In this document: positions 48,644-58,837 of the stretch, piece by piece
How positions within the stretch are numbered: position 1 is the first letter of the stretch
Layout: each line of letters starts with the position of its first letter
NCBI RefSeq assembly: GCF_900106755.1
Contig: NZ_FNNN01000007.1
Coordinates: forward strand, 1-64,000
From: Bacteroides faecis MAJ27
GTDB lineage: Bacteria; Bacteroidota; Bacteroidia; Bacteroidales; Bacteroidaceae
Direction: 5' to 3'
DNA length: 64,000 nt
Position numbers and translations under genes: made by a program
Notes under the pieces: model-generated
Told to the model about the DNA's origin: nothing
What the model saw: only the letters and a program-made list of their open reading frames with translations
The model's database searches: none

Positions 48644-48661
48644 AGTATTGCGGAATTAAGG
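48644..48661. repeat. Outer right terminal repeat
   Basis: AGTATTGCGGAATTAAGG, followed directly by the target duplication TACAT (48662-48666). Confidence 0.75.
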
Positions 48662-48666
48662 TACAT
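48662..48666. repeat. Right target-site duplication TACAT
   Basis: It matches 45788-45792 and falls in the RFHV codons of the interrupted ISL3-like transposase. Confidence 0.75.
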
Positions 48667-48949
48667 GAAACCGATAACCTGTCATAGTGGCATTGGGAAA
48701 AGCCGTTCAGACGATCCGCATCATGGTCGGCAAAAGATCTAAAGTGACCTCTTTGGCTGTCTTGCGCTTGGAGACATGAATCATTTCAAGCACCTTTATG
48801 ACGTCTTCAGACTTCGTGCCACGTATCATGGTCACAAGTGTACCTCTGCCACCACGTCCCGCACGATTAGTGACAACAGTATATAATTCTCCGCAGCTTA
48901 AAGAAGTCTCGTCAATACAAAGGCTAGGGACCTGAGGTTGTGCCCGCAT
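48662..48949 (-). pseudogene. ISL3-like transposase remnant, upstream piece
   Basis: The minus-strand frame from about 48949 contains LCIDETSLSCGELYTVVTN (first catalytic Asp), GTKSEDVIKVLEMI, KEVTLDLLPTMMRIV, a TGA at 48709-48707, and AFPNATMTGYRFHV up to the IS insertion. It matches the DDE core of ISL3-type transposases, which read DETSLSxGELYT...LDLSPTM...FPNAT...DRFHVQKL. Both termini are missing. The residue at this TGA is not clearly Trp in relatives. Confidence 0.7.
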
Positions 48950-49179
48950 TCTGACACATTTACATTTGTAGTATTAAATATCCCAATAAAAATATAAGTG
49001 TATATTGTAATGGGATCTTAATAGAGGATTAAAAAATAAATACTTAATGGGCTGTTTCTTATGAATTCTACTGAAATCTTATAATAATTGCTCAAAAAAT
49101 CACATTCTTTGTATACGTAATATCCTAATTTTGGAACGCAAATTAAAAGAATATTAATAAACTAAATTATCTGATTTAT

Positions 49180-51228
49180 ATGACAAAATTAAGATGTATG
49201 CTTTGTTGCCTGATGATCTGTACTATTACTATTGATGCTAGGACTGTTAATGATATATATAAAAGAATATCTGCACAAGTCTCCTTGAAGGTTCCCGGTA
49301 ATCAATCACGAAACTATTCCCTTGCTTTTCAAGGAGCCGTTGATGATAAGGGAATCTATCTGTTAGAGTCTGAAGAAAAAATACCATTAATCATTACAGA
49401 GAGAATAGAACGTGACAATGTTAAATGTGTAATGGTAGTAAGTATTACGGCATTGGAAGACGTGTACTTTAATTATCAACAACAGTTGAAAACAGGCTTC
49501 CGACATAATGACTGTATGTTTTATCTACCAGGATTCTGGTATAGTCGCAATTTACGTTCTCCTAAAGGTGCTCCTTCATTTCATATATCAGAGAGTTGGC
49601 TGGTACGTGAGGATCGTCTGAGCTCACCCCTTACCGGTATCTTCAATCAGAAAGATGGACGTTATATGACTGTGGCACGCAAGGACGATTTTCAATGGGA
49701 TGCCCTTGCTACCCACCAAACAGGCGAAATCATCCTCTCGGGCAAAACGTCCCTAGGGTTCACCGGCTTTGAGAGCCATGACGGAACATCAACACTATCT
49801 TTTGGATTTCCTTACCGAGAAGCTCCTAAAACCTATATTCGTAAGTTGACGCTGGCTCCGGAGGTTACATCTTTCCAATATCTAAAAAAAGGAGAAACAG
49901 TACTCCTGACCTGGGAATTTATCGAGGGGCAGGCTACAGACTACTCAGATTTTATTTGCCATACTTGGGAATATTGTTATGATACATACCGTCCCCAACC
50001 TGTGAAAATACCTTTTTCTCCAGAAGAGATAAAAGGAGTGCTGAGCAATTATTTTGTGGAAAGTTTTGTTGGGGACAAAGCTCTTGCCTATTACTCCAGC
50101 CCTGAAATGAAAGTGGCAGCCTGTGCCAACATGAATGTAGCAGAGATAGGTTTTGTCGGTCGCGTACTTCTAAACGCTTTCAATGCATGGGAGTTTGGCA
50201 ATGAGAATGGACGTGATGACCTTGCAGCTAGCAGTAAAAAGATATTTGATAGTTACTTAGAAAATGGCTTTACGGAAACCGGTTATTTGCGTGAATGGGT
50301 AAATCTGGAAAATGATAGTGATGTGAAAGAAGAACGCCCAGTGCATAGCATACGTCGTCAGTCGGAAGGAATTTATGCCATGTTTCATTATCTGAATTAT
50401 GAACAGAAGTATAAACGTCACCATCCTGATTGGGAACAACGCTTAAAGAAAATGCTCGATATGTTCTTGCAACTGCAAAATCCAGATGGAAGTTTTCCAC
50501 GTAAATTCCATGATGACTTTACAGTTGTTGACGGAAGTGGAGGAAGTACTCCATCCGCTACATTACCTCTGGTTATGGGATATAAATATTTTAAGGACAA
50601 ACGCTATCTGTCCGCTGCCCGGCGTACTGCGGAATATCTGGAAAAAGAGCTTATATCAAAGGCTGACTATTTCTCCTCTACGCTGGATGCAAACTGTGAG
50701 GATAAGGAAGCTTCCCTCTATACCGCTACGGCAACTTACTATTTATCATTGATAACAAATGGTACGGAACATAACCACTATGCCTCTCTGACACGAAAAG
50801 CGGCTTATTTTGCCTTGTCCTGGTATTACGTCTGGGACGTTCCGTTTGCTCCCGGGCAGATGTTGGGTGATATCGGTCTGAAAACTCGCGGCTGGGGAAA
50901 TGTCTCGGTGGAGAATAATCATATTGATGTATTTATTTTTGAATTTGCCGATGTGCTCCGTTGGCTTTCCAAAGAGTATAATGAACCTCGTTTCTCTGAT
51001 TTTGCTGAAGTCATTTCTACTTCCATGTGCCAGTTACTTCCTTATAAAGGACATATGTGTGGAGTGATAAAAGTTGGTTATTATCCGGAAGTGATCCAGC
51101 ACACCAACTGGGATTATGGAAGGAATGGAAAAGGATATTATAATGACATGTTTGCTCCCGGTTGGACGGTAGCATCCCTTTGGGAATTGCTGACACCGGG
51201 ACGTACTGAGAATATACTGTTGAAATAG
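49180..51228 (+). CDS. Secreted six-hairpin-type protein, putative glycoside-active enzyme
   Basis: 682 residues with a short signal peptide (MTKLRCMLCCLMICTITIDA). The N-terminal ~270 residues look like a beta-sandwich. The C-terminal part (about 290-670) is an alpha/alpha-toroid, with helices such as EGIYAMFHYLNYEQKYKRHH, LKKMLDMFLQLQNPDGSFPR and RYLSAARRTAEYLEKELI. This fold is shared by several glycoside hydrolases and lyases. I cannot name the family or catalytic residues. It is 51 nt upstream of the hybrid sensor, so it is part of the same locus. A TAATTTTG box lies at 49126-49133. Confidence 0.65.
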   Translation: MTKLRCMLCCLMICTITIDARTVNDIYKRISAQVSLKVPGNQSRNYSLAFQGAVDDKGIYLLESEEKIPLIITERIERDNVKCVMVVSITALEDVYFNYQQQLKTGFRHNDCMFYLPGFWYSRNLRSPKGAPSFHISESWLVREDRLSSPLTGIFNQKDGRYMTVARKDDFQWDALATHQTGEIILSGKTSLGFTGFESHDGTSTLSFGFPYREAPKTYIRKLTLAPEVTSFQYLKKGETVLLTWEFIEGQATDYSDFICHTWEYCYDTYRPQPVKIPFSPEEIKGVLSNYFVESFVGDKALAYYSSPEMKVAACANMNVAEIGFVGRVLLNAFNAWEFGNENGRDDLAASSKKIFDSYLENGFTETGYLREWVNLENDSDVKEERPVHSIRRQSEGIYAMFHYLNYEQKYKRHHPDWEQRLKKMLDMFLQLQNPDGSFPRKFHDDFTVVDGSGGSTPSATLPLVMGYKYFKDKRYLSAARRTAEYLEKELISKADYFSSTLDANCEDKEASLYTATATYYLSLITNGTEHNHYASLTRKAAYFALSWYYVWDVPFAPGQMLGDIGLKTRGWGNVSVENNHIDVFIFEFADVLRWLSKEYNEPRFSDFAEVISTSMCQLLPYKGHMCGVIKVGYYPEVIQHTNWDYGRNGKGYYNDMFAPGWTVASLWELLTPGRTENILLK

Positions 51229-51279
51229 CTCTGATATCCACTTTTCAGGATATTCTTATATCCTGTTGTATGTTAATTA

Positions 51280-54200
51280 ATGAAACTAACAATTAAGACA
51301 ATGCAGAGACTACGTATTTTAGTTATATTAATACTTCTTTCTTTGATGCCTCTTTATTCCCTTGCCGTTCTGAATGAAGGACAATATGCATTCCGTTCAC
51401 TTGATATCAATAATGGATTATCCCAGAATACGGTCCATGCCATCCTTCAGGATAAACAAGGATTTATGTGGTTTGGGACGAAGGATGGTCTTGACCGGTA
51501 TGATGGTATCTCTTTTCGGACTTTCATGAAAGAATCCGGAACCTTGGGCAATAATTTCATCACTTCTTTGTATGAAGACAATCTTGGGCAAATATGGATT
51601 GGGACAGACGTAGGCCTATATGTCTATTGCCCACAAATGGAAAAGGTCAGGCATTTTACTCTGATAAGTAATTCAAACATAGATATAGACTGTACGGTCA
51701 ATCTGATAACTGGGGACCAGAAAGGAGGTATCTGGGTTGTAACTCAGACGCGGGGAATCTTCTATTACAATCCCCAGGATAGCCAGTTGGTTAATTATCA
51801 GTCGGACGGGTCCGGTACTCTGAACCTTAAAACTTCCGGCCAACTCTATTTTGATTCGGACGATGTCTGCTGGTTGGACATACGTGATGGAAATCTGTAT
51901 TATTCAAAAGACAAGCTTAAAACTTTAACTCCGATTTTTCCAGAAGATTCAAAAGTGTCTTTCAGAGATGAATACATCTATAAATTGCTCCCCGGACCCT
52001 ATAATTGCATGTATGTGGGAACTGTATTCGGACTGAAAGAAGTGAACCTAACTAATAAGACTATCCGTACCCTTCTTTCCAAGGATGAATTGGGAGGTGA
52101 TATTTATATCAGGGAACTTGCATTTTATTCAGATGACGAATTATGGATAGGAACCGAATCGGGACTTTATATCTATAATCTGCACACGGCAAAAATCATC
52201 CACTTGCAGAACGTCAACGGTGATCCCTATTCAATCTCTGACAATGCCATCTATTCGATTCTCAAAGACCGTGAAGGCGGAATGTGGATAGGGACTTATT
52301 TTGGGGGTGTGAATTATTACCCCCGGCAATATACCTACTTTGATAAAGTCTATCCCCAGAAAGAATCAAACAAAATGGGAAAAAGGGTGCGGGAGTTTTG
52401 TGCCGCCCATGACGGCACACTCTGGATAGGTACAGAAGATAAGGGGCTTTTCCATTATTATCCTAGTACTGGAAAAATCGAACCGTTCATTCATCCGGAT
52501 ATTTATCATAATGTTCACGGATTGTATTTGGACGGAGATTATCTGTGGGTTGGGAATTTTGCAAAAGGATTGAAGCGTATTGATTTGAGGACATACGCTG
52601 TAAAGCACTATGATAATATTGCAAGTGATATCTTTTCTATCTGCCGGATAACTGCGGGCGATCTGTATCTTGGAACAACAATAGGATTGTTTCGGTACAA
52701 CCCAGATACGGAACGTTTTAAACGCGTCCCCGAACTTGGGTGGACGTTTGTTTATTATATAAAGGAGGATAAGCAGGGGAATTTATGGCTGGCAACTTAT
52801 GCCGATGGCGTCTATAAAAAGAATGTCCGTACAGGTGGTTGGGAACATTTCGTACATGAGGAAGCAGACTCGTCCACCCTTCCATCCAATAAGGTGCTGA
52901 GTATTTTTGAAGACAGTCAAAATCAGCTATGGTTTACCACACAAGGAGGTGGCTTCTGCCGCTTTGTGCCTTCCGCCAACACCTTTGTCCGTTATGACGG
53001 TATCGGTCTGCCAAGCAACGTCATTTATCGGATTGAAGAAGATGAAAAGGGATTGTTCTGGGTTTCAACCAATAAAGGGCTGGTGCATTTTAACCCGAAG
53101 AATTCCAGTTTTAAAGTGTATACAGTTGCTAATGGGTTGCTGAGTAACCAGTTTAATTACCAGTCCAGCTATAAGGATAAGAATGGACGGATTTATTTTG
53201 GCTGTATTAACGGTTTCATCTCCTTTGCCCCCTCCTCCTTTATTGATAATGATTTTTTACCCTCTGTTTTGATTACCGATTTTATGCTCTTTAATAAAAA
53301 GGTGGTAGTCGGAGAAAAAGGCTCTCCATTGAAACAAAGTATCACTTTGTCAAACCATATCGAACTTCAGTCAAATCAGAATTCGTTCTCCTTCAGGATA
53401 GCTGCGATAAGTTATCAGTCACCGAGCATGAATACACTGCTATATAGACTGGAAGGGTATGATTCCGAATGGCATACAGCGGGTAAGGGCCCTATTACGT
53501 ATTCCAATTTACCTTATGGGACATACATGTTACGCGTGAAAGGTGCGAATAGTGATGGTGTATGGAATCCAGATGTACGCACATTGGGGATCAGGATATT
53601 GCCCCCGTTTTATTTATCCGTATGGGCATACCTGATTTATATCCTATTGATACTCGGTACATTTTTCGCCCTCTTCTTTTATTTAAGGAAGCGTACTATT
53701 GAAAAGCAGCGTAAAGAGATGGAGAAGTTCGAACAGGAAAAGGAGCAGGAACTCTACACCACTAAGATAGATTTCTTTACAAATGTGGCACACGAAATCC
53801 GTACTCCTTTAACACTGATAAAGTGCCCATTGGAGAATGTACTTGCTGATAGGGAACTCTCCGAAAATGTAAGGATGGAATTGGAAATTATGGATCAGAA
53901 CGTGGAGAGGTTACTGAACCTGATAAACCAATTACTTGATTTCCGTAAAGCGGAAAATAAAGGTTTTAAATTGAATCCGAAAGAATATAATATCGGTACT
54001 ATCGTCCACTCTGTTTATAAGTATTTCACCACTTTGGCAAAGCAAAGGGGAATTAAACTTGAAGTAGAAGTTCCAGAGGAAGAATTGTTGGCTTCTGTTG
54101 ACAAAGAGGCTTTGACCAAAATTCTCAGTAATCTGTTTGCTAATGCATTGAAATATGCCCGGACATACGTTTATCTCCATTTGTCTGTTGATGAGAAGAA

Positions 54201-55269
54201 TGAGGTGTTCACTATCTCTATGAGTAATGATGGGAATATAGTCCCTATCGAAATGCGTGAAAATATTTTTAAAGCCTTTGTCCAATACCGGGACGGGAAA
54301 GATATTGTCTCGGGCACAGGCATCGGATTAGCTATGGCTCGTTACTTGGCAGAGTTGCATCAAGGTATGCTGGTGATGGACCGGGAGCTAGATTGTAACC
54401 GTTTCATTCTTTCCATTCCAATATTACACCAGACACTTCCGGATGATTCGGAAGAACAACATAAGAAACCTGGGTATGATGATGAAGATCGTGAAGTTTC
54501 TGATAAAGATAAAAGAGAGGTTGCTTCCATATTGGTTGTAGAAGATAATAAGGATATGCTTGCTTTTGTGTTCAGGCAATTGTCTTCATTGTATCATGTA
54601 CTGATTGCGGAAAATGGGGTCGAGGCGTTGGACGTTCTTGAACAGAAATCTGTGGATCTGATAATAAGTGACATTATGATGCCTCTGATGGACGGGGTTG
54701 AATTATGCAAGCATCTGAAACAAAATCTGGACTATAGTCATATTCCTGTAATATTATTGACAGCTAAAACTAATCTGGAATCAAGAATCGAAGGACTTGA
54801 AGAAGGGGCGGATGCGTATATTGAAAAGCCGTTTTCTATGGAGTATCTTCGTGCCAATGTAGCAAATCTGTTGAGTAATCGGGAAAGATTACGCCGTCAC
54901 TTTATTGAATTTCCTTTTATCAAAGCAGATGCAATGGCGCAGACAAAGGCCGATGAGATGTTTATTAGCAAGTTAAATGAGTATGTATTACGCCATCTTG
55001 ATAATACGGACCTGCAAATTGATGATATAGCGGATGCAATGAATATGGGACGTTCCAACTTTTACCGGAAATTGAAAGGAATCCTAAATATGAGTCCGAA
55101 CGAATATCTCCGCCTTTTCCGTTTGAAGCAGGCAGCTTCCATACTGAAAGAAGGAACCTATGGAGTGGTGGAAGTCTCTTACATGGTAGGGTTCAGTACC
55201 CCCTCCTATTTTTCAAGCTGTTTTAAAAAACAGTTCGGAGTACTGCCTAAAGATTTCATATCGCACTAG
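51280..55269 (+). CDS. Hybrid two-component system sensor-regulator (HTCS)
   Basis: 1329 residues in one chain. Signal/anchor, two periplasmic seven-bladed propellers of two-component-regulator repeats (for example DNLGQIWIGTDVGLYVY, DREGGMWIGTYFGGVNYY) to about 700, a Y_Y_Y domain to about 775, a membrane segment 780-802, HisKA with phospho-His about 838 (NVAHEIRTPLT), HATPase (LFANALKYA, GTGIGLAMARYL), a receiver with Asp1131 (ISDIMMPLMDG) and a C-terminal AraC-type HTH (NEYLRLFRLKQAASIL). It senses a specific oligosaccharide and activates the adjacent SusC/SusD genes. Confidence 0.95.
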   Translation: MKLTIKTMQRLRILVILILLSLMPLYSLAVLNEGQYAFRSLDINNGLSQNTVHAILQDKQGFMWFGTKDGLDRYDGISFRTFMKESGTLGNNFITSLYEDNLGQIWIGTDVGLYVYCPQMEKVRHFTLISNSNIDIDCTVNLITGDQKGGIWVVTQTRGIFYYNPQDSQLVNYQSDGSGTLNLKTSGQLYFDSDDVCWLDIRDGNLYYSKDKLKTLTPIFPEDSKVSFRDEYIYKLLPGPYNCMYVGTVFGLKEVNLTNKTIRTLLSKDELGGDIYIRELAFYSDDELWIGTESGLYIYNLHTAKIIHLQNVNGDPYSISDNAIYSILKDREGGMWIGTYFGGVNYYPRQYTYFDKVYPQKESNKMGKRVREFCAAHDGTLWIGTEDKGLFHYYPSTGKIEPFIHPDIYHNVHGLYLDGDYLWVGNFAKGLKRIDLRTYAVKHYDNIASDIFSICRITAGDLYLGTTIGLFRYNPDTERFKRVPELGWTFVYYIKEDKQGNLWLATYADGVYKKNVRTGGWEHFVHEEADSSTLPSNKVLSIFEDSQNQLWFTTQGGGFCRFVPSANTFVRYDGIGLPSNVIYRIEEDEKGLFWVSTNKGLVHFNPKNSSFKVYTVANGLLSNQFNYQSSYKDKNGRIYFGCINGFISFAPSSFIDNDFLPSVLITDFMLFNKKVVVGEKGSPLKQSITLSNHIELQSNQNSFSFRIAAISYQSPSMNTLLYRLEGYDSEWHTAGKGPITYSNLPYGTYMLRVKGANSDGVWNPDVRTLGIRILPPFYLSVWAYLIYILLILGTFFALFFYLRKRTIEKQRKEMEKFEQEKEQELYTTKIDFFTNVAHEIRTPLTLIKCPLENVLADRELSENVRMELEIMDQNVERLLNLINQLLDFRKAENKGFKLNPKEYNIGTIVHSVYKYFTTLAKQRGIKLEVEVPEEELLASVDKEALTKILSNLFANALKYARTYVYLHLSVDEKNEVFTISMSNDGNIVPIEMRENIFKAFVQYRDGKDIVSGTGIGLAMARYLAELHQGMLVMDRELDCNRFILSIPILHQTLPDDSEEQHKKPGYDDEDREVSDKDKREVASILVVEDNKDMLAFVFRQLSSLYHVLIAENGVEALDVLEQKSVDLIISDIMMPLMDGVELCKHLKQNLDYSHIPVILLTAKTNLESRIEGLEEGADAYIEKPFSMEYLRANVANLLSNRERLRRHFIEFPFIKADAMAQTKADEMFISKLNEYVLRHLDNTDLQIDDIADAMNMGRSNFYRKLKGILNMSPNEYLRLFRLKQAASILKEGTYGVVEVSYMVGFSTPSYFSSCFKKQFGVLPKDFISH

Positions 55270-55660
55270 TAATATGTATTTTGCTTTAAATTTTATAATA
55301 TCAGGTCATTTTCTGATATTTTATCCGAGTTGTTCCGGGTAATTTTGCAAATATATTAACAACTAAATTTGATGTATGACAAGGTATTTACTTTTTTTTG
55401 CCAGCCAGCCTTCGGGCGGAAGAGAGAGTTGTTTTCCTATCGTATATATAAACGATTCTTAGTTTGAGAATTTGTACTGTAATTTATATAAAGTCAAAGA
55501 AATAATTATAAAATAAATTGCACACACAATGAATAATAGAAAAGAAAATGAACAGAGTTGTATAGTAATGAATAAAAAAGAGGGTACATCGTGCATTACG
55601 ACACACCTCCCTGTATTTCAGAGAAAAATCTACACTACTAATCAAAAAATCTATTGATAT
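55270..55660. other. Regulatory gap between the sensor and susC-like genes
   Basis: It contains a terminator-like hairpin (55297-55322), a TAATTTTG box at 55340-55347 without a good -33 partner, and a long A/T-rich leader. It is the expected place for the HTCS-controlled promoter of the SusC/SusD operon. No gene seen. Confidence 0.45.
55297..55322 (+). terminator. Terminator-like hairpin after the hybrid sensor
   Basis: AATATCAG (55297-55304) pairs with CTGATATT (55313-55320), followed by a short T-rich tail, 28 nt beyond the sensor stop codon. Confidence 0.5.
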
Positions 55661-58600
55661 ATGAACTGTAAAGTAAAACAAGGATGCCTTACCAGCGAAA
55701 GCTGTTGCATCCTGTTATGGTTAGCCTTCACATTATTTCCCGTTTCCGTTGTAACGGCGGCAGATAATAGAAAGATCGACGAGAGCCAGCAAAAAGAAGT
55801 AAAAGCAGAAATGAAAGGATATGTGGGAGACGAAAACGGAGAGCCTGTTATTGGAGCTACCGTATTGGAAAGTGGAACGCAGAACGGGGTTATAACAGAT
55901 GTGGACGGTATATTCACTATACAGTTGGCAAAGAACGCATCATTGACCATTTCATATGTTGGGTACCAGAAGAAAACGGTAGTGGTAAAAGATAAGAAGT
56001 TCATTTCCGTTAATTTGACTCCGGACAGGAGTATGATGCTGGATGAAGTGGTCGTGGTCGGTTTTGGCAAACAAAAGAAAGAATCCCTCGTGGGAGCTGT
56101 GCAGGCAGTGAAGCCGGAAGACCTGAAGATGACATCCAGTAATCTTAGTACTTCATTTGCCGGGAACGTTCCAGGTATCATCGCCGTACAAACACAGGGT
56201 GAACCAGGCTCTGATGAGGCGAAATTCTATATACGTGGTATATCAACTTTTGGTTCGAATACCTCACCGCTGATCATACTTGACGGTGTGGAAATCAACG
56301 CTACGATGATGAACAATATTCCTCCAGAATCTATCGCGTCGTTTTCTGTGCTGAAAGATGCTACGGCAACGTCCCTATACGGCTCACGGGGGGCTAACGG
56401 AGTTATCATCGTTACTACCAAGCAAGGACAGCTTTCCGAGAAAATGTCTGTAGATATCCGCTTTGATAATACTTTCTCCATGCCTACCTATGTGCAGAAA
56501 ATGGCAGATGGCCCGACTTACATGGATATGTATAATGAAGCCGTTTATAATCAGGCTATTGCCAATAACCAAGAGTATGAGCCTTTCTATAGCCGGGATA
56601 AGATAGATAAAACACGTGCCAATGCAAATCCCTACCTGTTCCCAAACAATGACTGGTACAGTATGTTGTTCAAAGACTTCGCCGTTAATCAGAATTTGAA
56701 TATCTCCATCAAGGGCGGAAGCAAAAATGTGGATTACTTCCTGAATGCTGGAATCTTCTATGAAAATGGTATCATCCGGCAACCCAAGGAAGATAAGCTT
56801 GATGTGGGTATGCGCAACAAGAAATACCTGTTTCAGAGTAATGTGACAGCCCGTGTTACCTCTACGACGAAAGTGGGGCTAAATATGAATACGCAGTTGT
56901 TCTACCACCATGCCCCCAAAACAAGTACCCGGAATTTGTTCGCCTATTCCATGCATGGGAATCCCGTACGTTTTCCTGCTACACTTCCTGCTGAACCAGG
57001 GGATACATACATCCGCTACGGTAGCAATGATCCGTGGGATGTGGGAAAATCAGAGCCGAATCCTTACGCCAAATTGAGTGAAGGTTATACGGAACGAAAT
57101 TATGTCTATATGACGACCGCTTTCAATCTCGAACAGGACTTGAAGTTTGTCACACCAGGGTTAAAACTCACCGGACTGGCATCTTTCTATAATTACAGTT
57201 TTAACTGGCTGGATCATTGGATTGTACCTTTCTACTATAAAGTATCTGATGACTATACGATGGATGATCAGGGAAACTACCTTTATAAGACTTCGACTAT
57301 CGGTGAGCCGGGAGAACCTTATCTGAAGAGCAATTCCGGGCGTGATCCGACAGAGAGTGTCTGGTCTTTACAGGGAGCGCTGGACTACTCACGCCAGTTT
57401 GGTGGACATGATGTGGGAGCTACCCTTGTTTACCACATGAAAGAAACCAAGAAAGTGAAGGACGGCGGAGCTGAAAAAGATCTTCTTCCTTACCGTGAGC
57501 AAGGGATGGCCGGACGTCTGACCTACAGTTTTGGTCAGCGTTACCTGCTTGAGGCTACCTTTGGTTATAATGGCTCGGAGAATTTCAGAAGCGGGCATCG
57601 TTTCGGATTCTTCCCTGCGATTGCCCTAGGATGGACTATTTCTAATGAAAAGTTTTTCCAACCGTTAAAAAAAACAGTTTCCACTCTGAAAATCCGAGCT
57701 ACTTATGGATTGACCGGAAATGATGCGCTTGCCACTCGCTTTCCCTATGTAACAGAAGTCAGTATGAATAATAATTTGGATTGGTGGACTGGTAGCGGTA
57801 CCCGCGTGAATGGGCCGCTTGTAAATATTTATGGTAATGCGAACGCTACATGGGAGAAATCGAAAAAGCTGAATTTAGGTGTCGATATGACCCTTCTTGA
57901 ATCTATGGATATAACCATTGATTATTTCAAGGAAGACCGTAGTGGAATTTTTATGCAACGTTCGTCCGTCCCTTCAACAATGGGAGTGACAGGTATGCTG
58001 CCTTATGCCAACATTGGCTCGGTAAAGAATAAGGGTGTGGATATGAGTGTAGCATACAGCAAAGTAATTGGCAAAGATTGGGTGCTCCGCCTGAACGGTA
58101 GTCTGACCTATGCACATAATGAGATTACGGAGATAGACGAACCGGTGAATGTAGAACCCTATTCTTCAAGAATCGGACACCCGATAAACAGTATTATAGG
58201 ATATGTGTCTGACGGATTGTTTACTTCTCAGGAGGAAATAGACAGATCTCCCAAACAGTCGTTCGGAAATTATACGGTGGGAGATATTAAATATAAAGAT
58301 CTGAATGGTGATAACGTGGTGAATGGTTATGACAGGACGATTATCGGCAATCCTGAAATTCCGGAGATTATCTATGGTTTTGGAGGAACGTTGAAGTATA
58401 AAAAGTGGGATTTGTCTCTGTTTTTCCAGGGAGTGGCCAAAGTCAGTTTAATGATGAGCGATATTCATCCGTTCAGCGAAGCGGGCCATAAAGGATATAA
58501 CATTGCACAGTATATCGTTGATGACCACTGGTCGGAAAGCAATAATGTAGCCGGTGCCGCCTATCCCCGATTATCACCCGAATTTATCACGAACAATGCG

Positions 58601-58819
58601 CAAACCAGCACTTATTACCTACGTAACGCAGCTTTCCTGCGCCTGAAGAATGCCGAACTGGGCTATTCCTTCTTCCCGTGGCTGCGTGTGTATGCAGCAG
58701 GTACTAATTTGCTGACATTCTCTCCGTTCAGTACCTGGGATCCTGAAATGGGAAGTGGGAATGGTTTGAAATATCCGCTACAGCGCACGGCCAAGATCGG
58801 GATTCAGTTTCATTATTAA
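55661..58819 (+). CDS. SusC/RagA-type TonB-dependent outer-membrane transporter
   Basis: 1052 residues. Signal region, a carboxypeptidase-D-like regulatory domain (GYVGDENGEPVIGATVLESG), a TonB-box-like MLDEVVVVGFG, the plug domain (ISTFGSNTSPLIILDGVEI, GSRGANGVIIVTTKQ) and a 22-strand barrel ending in aromatic FHY. It imports oligosaccharides or other nutrients captured by its SusD partner using TonB energy. The C-terminal part shows the DLNGDNVVNGYDRTIIGNP signature of RagA-type proteins. It is 18 nt before the susD-like gene. Confidence 0.95.
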   Translation: MNCKVKQGCLTSESCCILLWLAFTLFPVSVVTAADNRKIDESQQKEVKAEMKGYVGDENGEPVIGATVLESGTQNGVITDVDGIFTIQLAKNASLTISYVGYQKKTVVVKDKKFISVNLTPDRSMMLDEVVVVGFGKQKKESLVGAVQAVKPEDLKMTSSNLSTSFAGNVPGIIAVQTQGEPGSDEAKFYIRGISTFGSNTSPLIILDGVEINATMMNNIPPESIASFSVLKDATATSLYGSRGANGVIIVTTKQGQLSEKMSVDIRFDNTFSMPTYVQKMADGPTYMDMYNEAVYNQAIANNQEYEPFYSRDKIDKTRANANPYLFPNNDWYSMLFKDFAVNQNLNISIKGGSKNVDYFLNAGIFYENGIIRQPKEDKLDVGMRNKKYLFQSNVTARVTSTTKVGLNMNTQLFYHHAPKTSTRNLFAYSMHGNPVRFPATLPAEPGDTYIRYGSNDPWDVGKSEPNPYAKLSEGYTERNYVYMTTAFNLEQDLKFVTPGLKLTGLASFYNYSFNWLDHWIVPFYYKVSDDYTMDDQGNYLYKTSTIGEPGEPYLKSNSGRDPTESVWSLQGALDYSRQFGGHDVGATLVYHMKETKKVKDGGAEKDLLPYREQGMAGRLTYSFGQRYLLEATFGYNGSENFRSGHRFGFFPAIALGWTISNEKFFQPLKKTVSTLKIRATYGLTGNDALATRFPYVTEVSMNNNLDWWTGSGTRVNGPLVNIYGNANATWEKSKKLNLGVDMTLLESMDITIDYFKEDRSGIFMQRSSVPSTMGVTGMLPYANIGSVKNKGVDMSVAYSKVIGKDWVLRLNGSLTYAHNEITEIDEPVNVEPYSSRIGHPINSIIGYVSDGLFTSQEEIDRSPKQSFGNYTVGDIKYKDLNGDNVVNGYDRTIIGNPEIPEIIYGFGGTLKYKKWDLSLFFQGVAKVSLMMSDIHPFSEAGHKGYNIAQYIVDDHWSESNNVAGAAYPRLSPEFITNNAQTSTYYLRNAAFLRLKNAELGYSFFPWLRVYAAGTNLLTFSPFSTWDPEMGSGNGLKYPLQRTAKIGIQFHY

Positions 58820-58837
58820 TTAAGAACAGAATAAGTT

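Larger units (their letters stand above)
45793..48661. mobile_element. IS1380-family element extended to carry an AraC-type regulator
   Basis: The left terminal repeat starts CCTAAAATCCGCAACC at 45793. Two right ends are present: an inner one (AGTGTTGCGGAATTAAGG, 47392-47409), which closes a normal ~1.6-kb IS, and an outer one (AGTATTGCGGAATTAAGG, 48644-48661). The target duplication TACAT flanks only the left end and the outer right end. The unit that transposed was therefore 2869 bp: transposase, inner right end, araC-type gene, outer right end. It sits inside an ISL3-like transposase gene. Confidence 0.8.
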
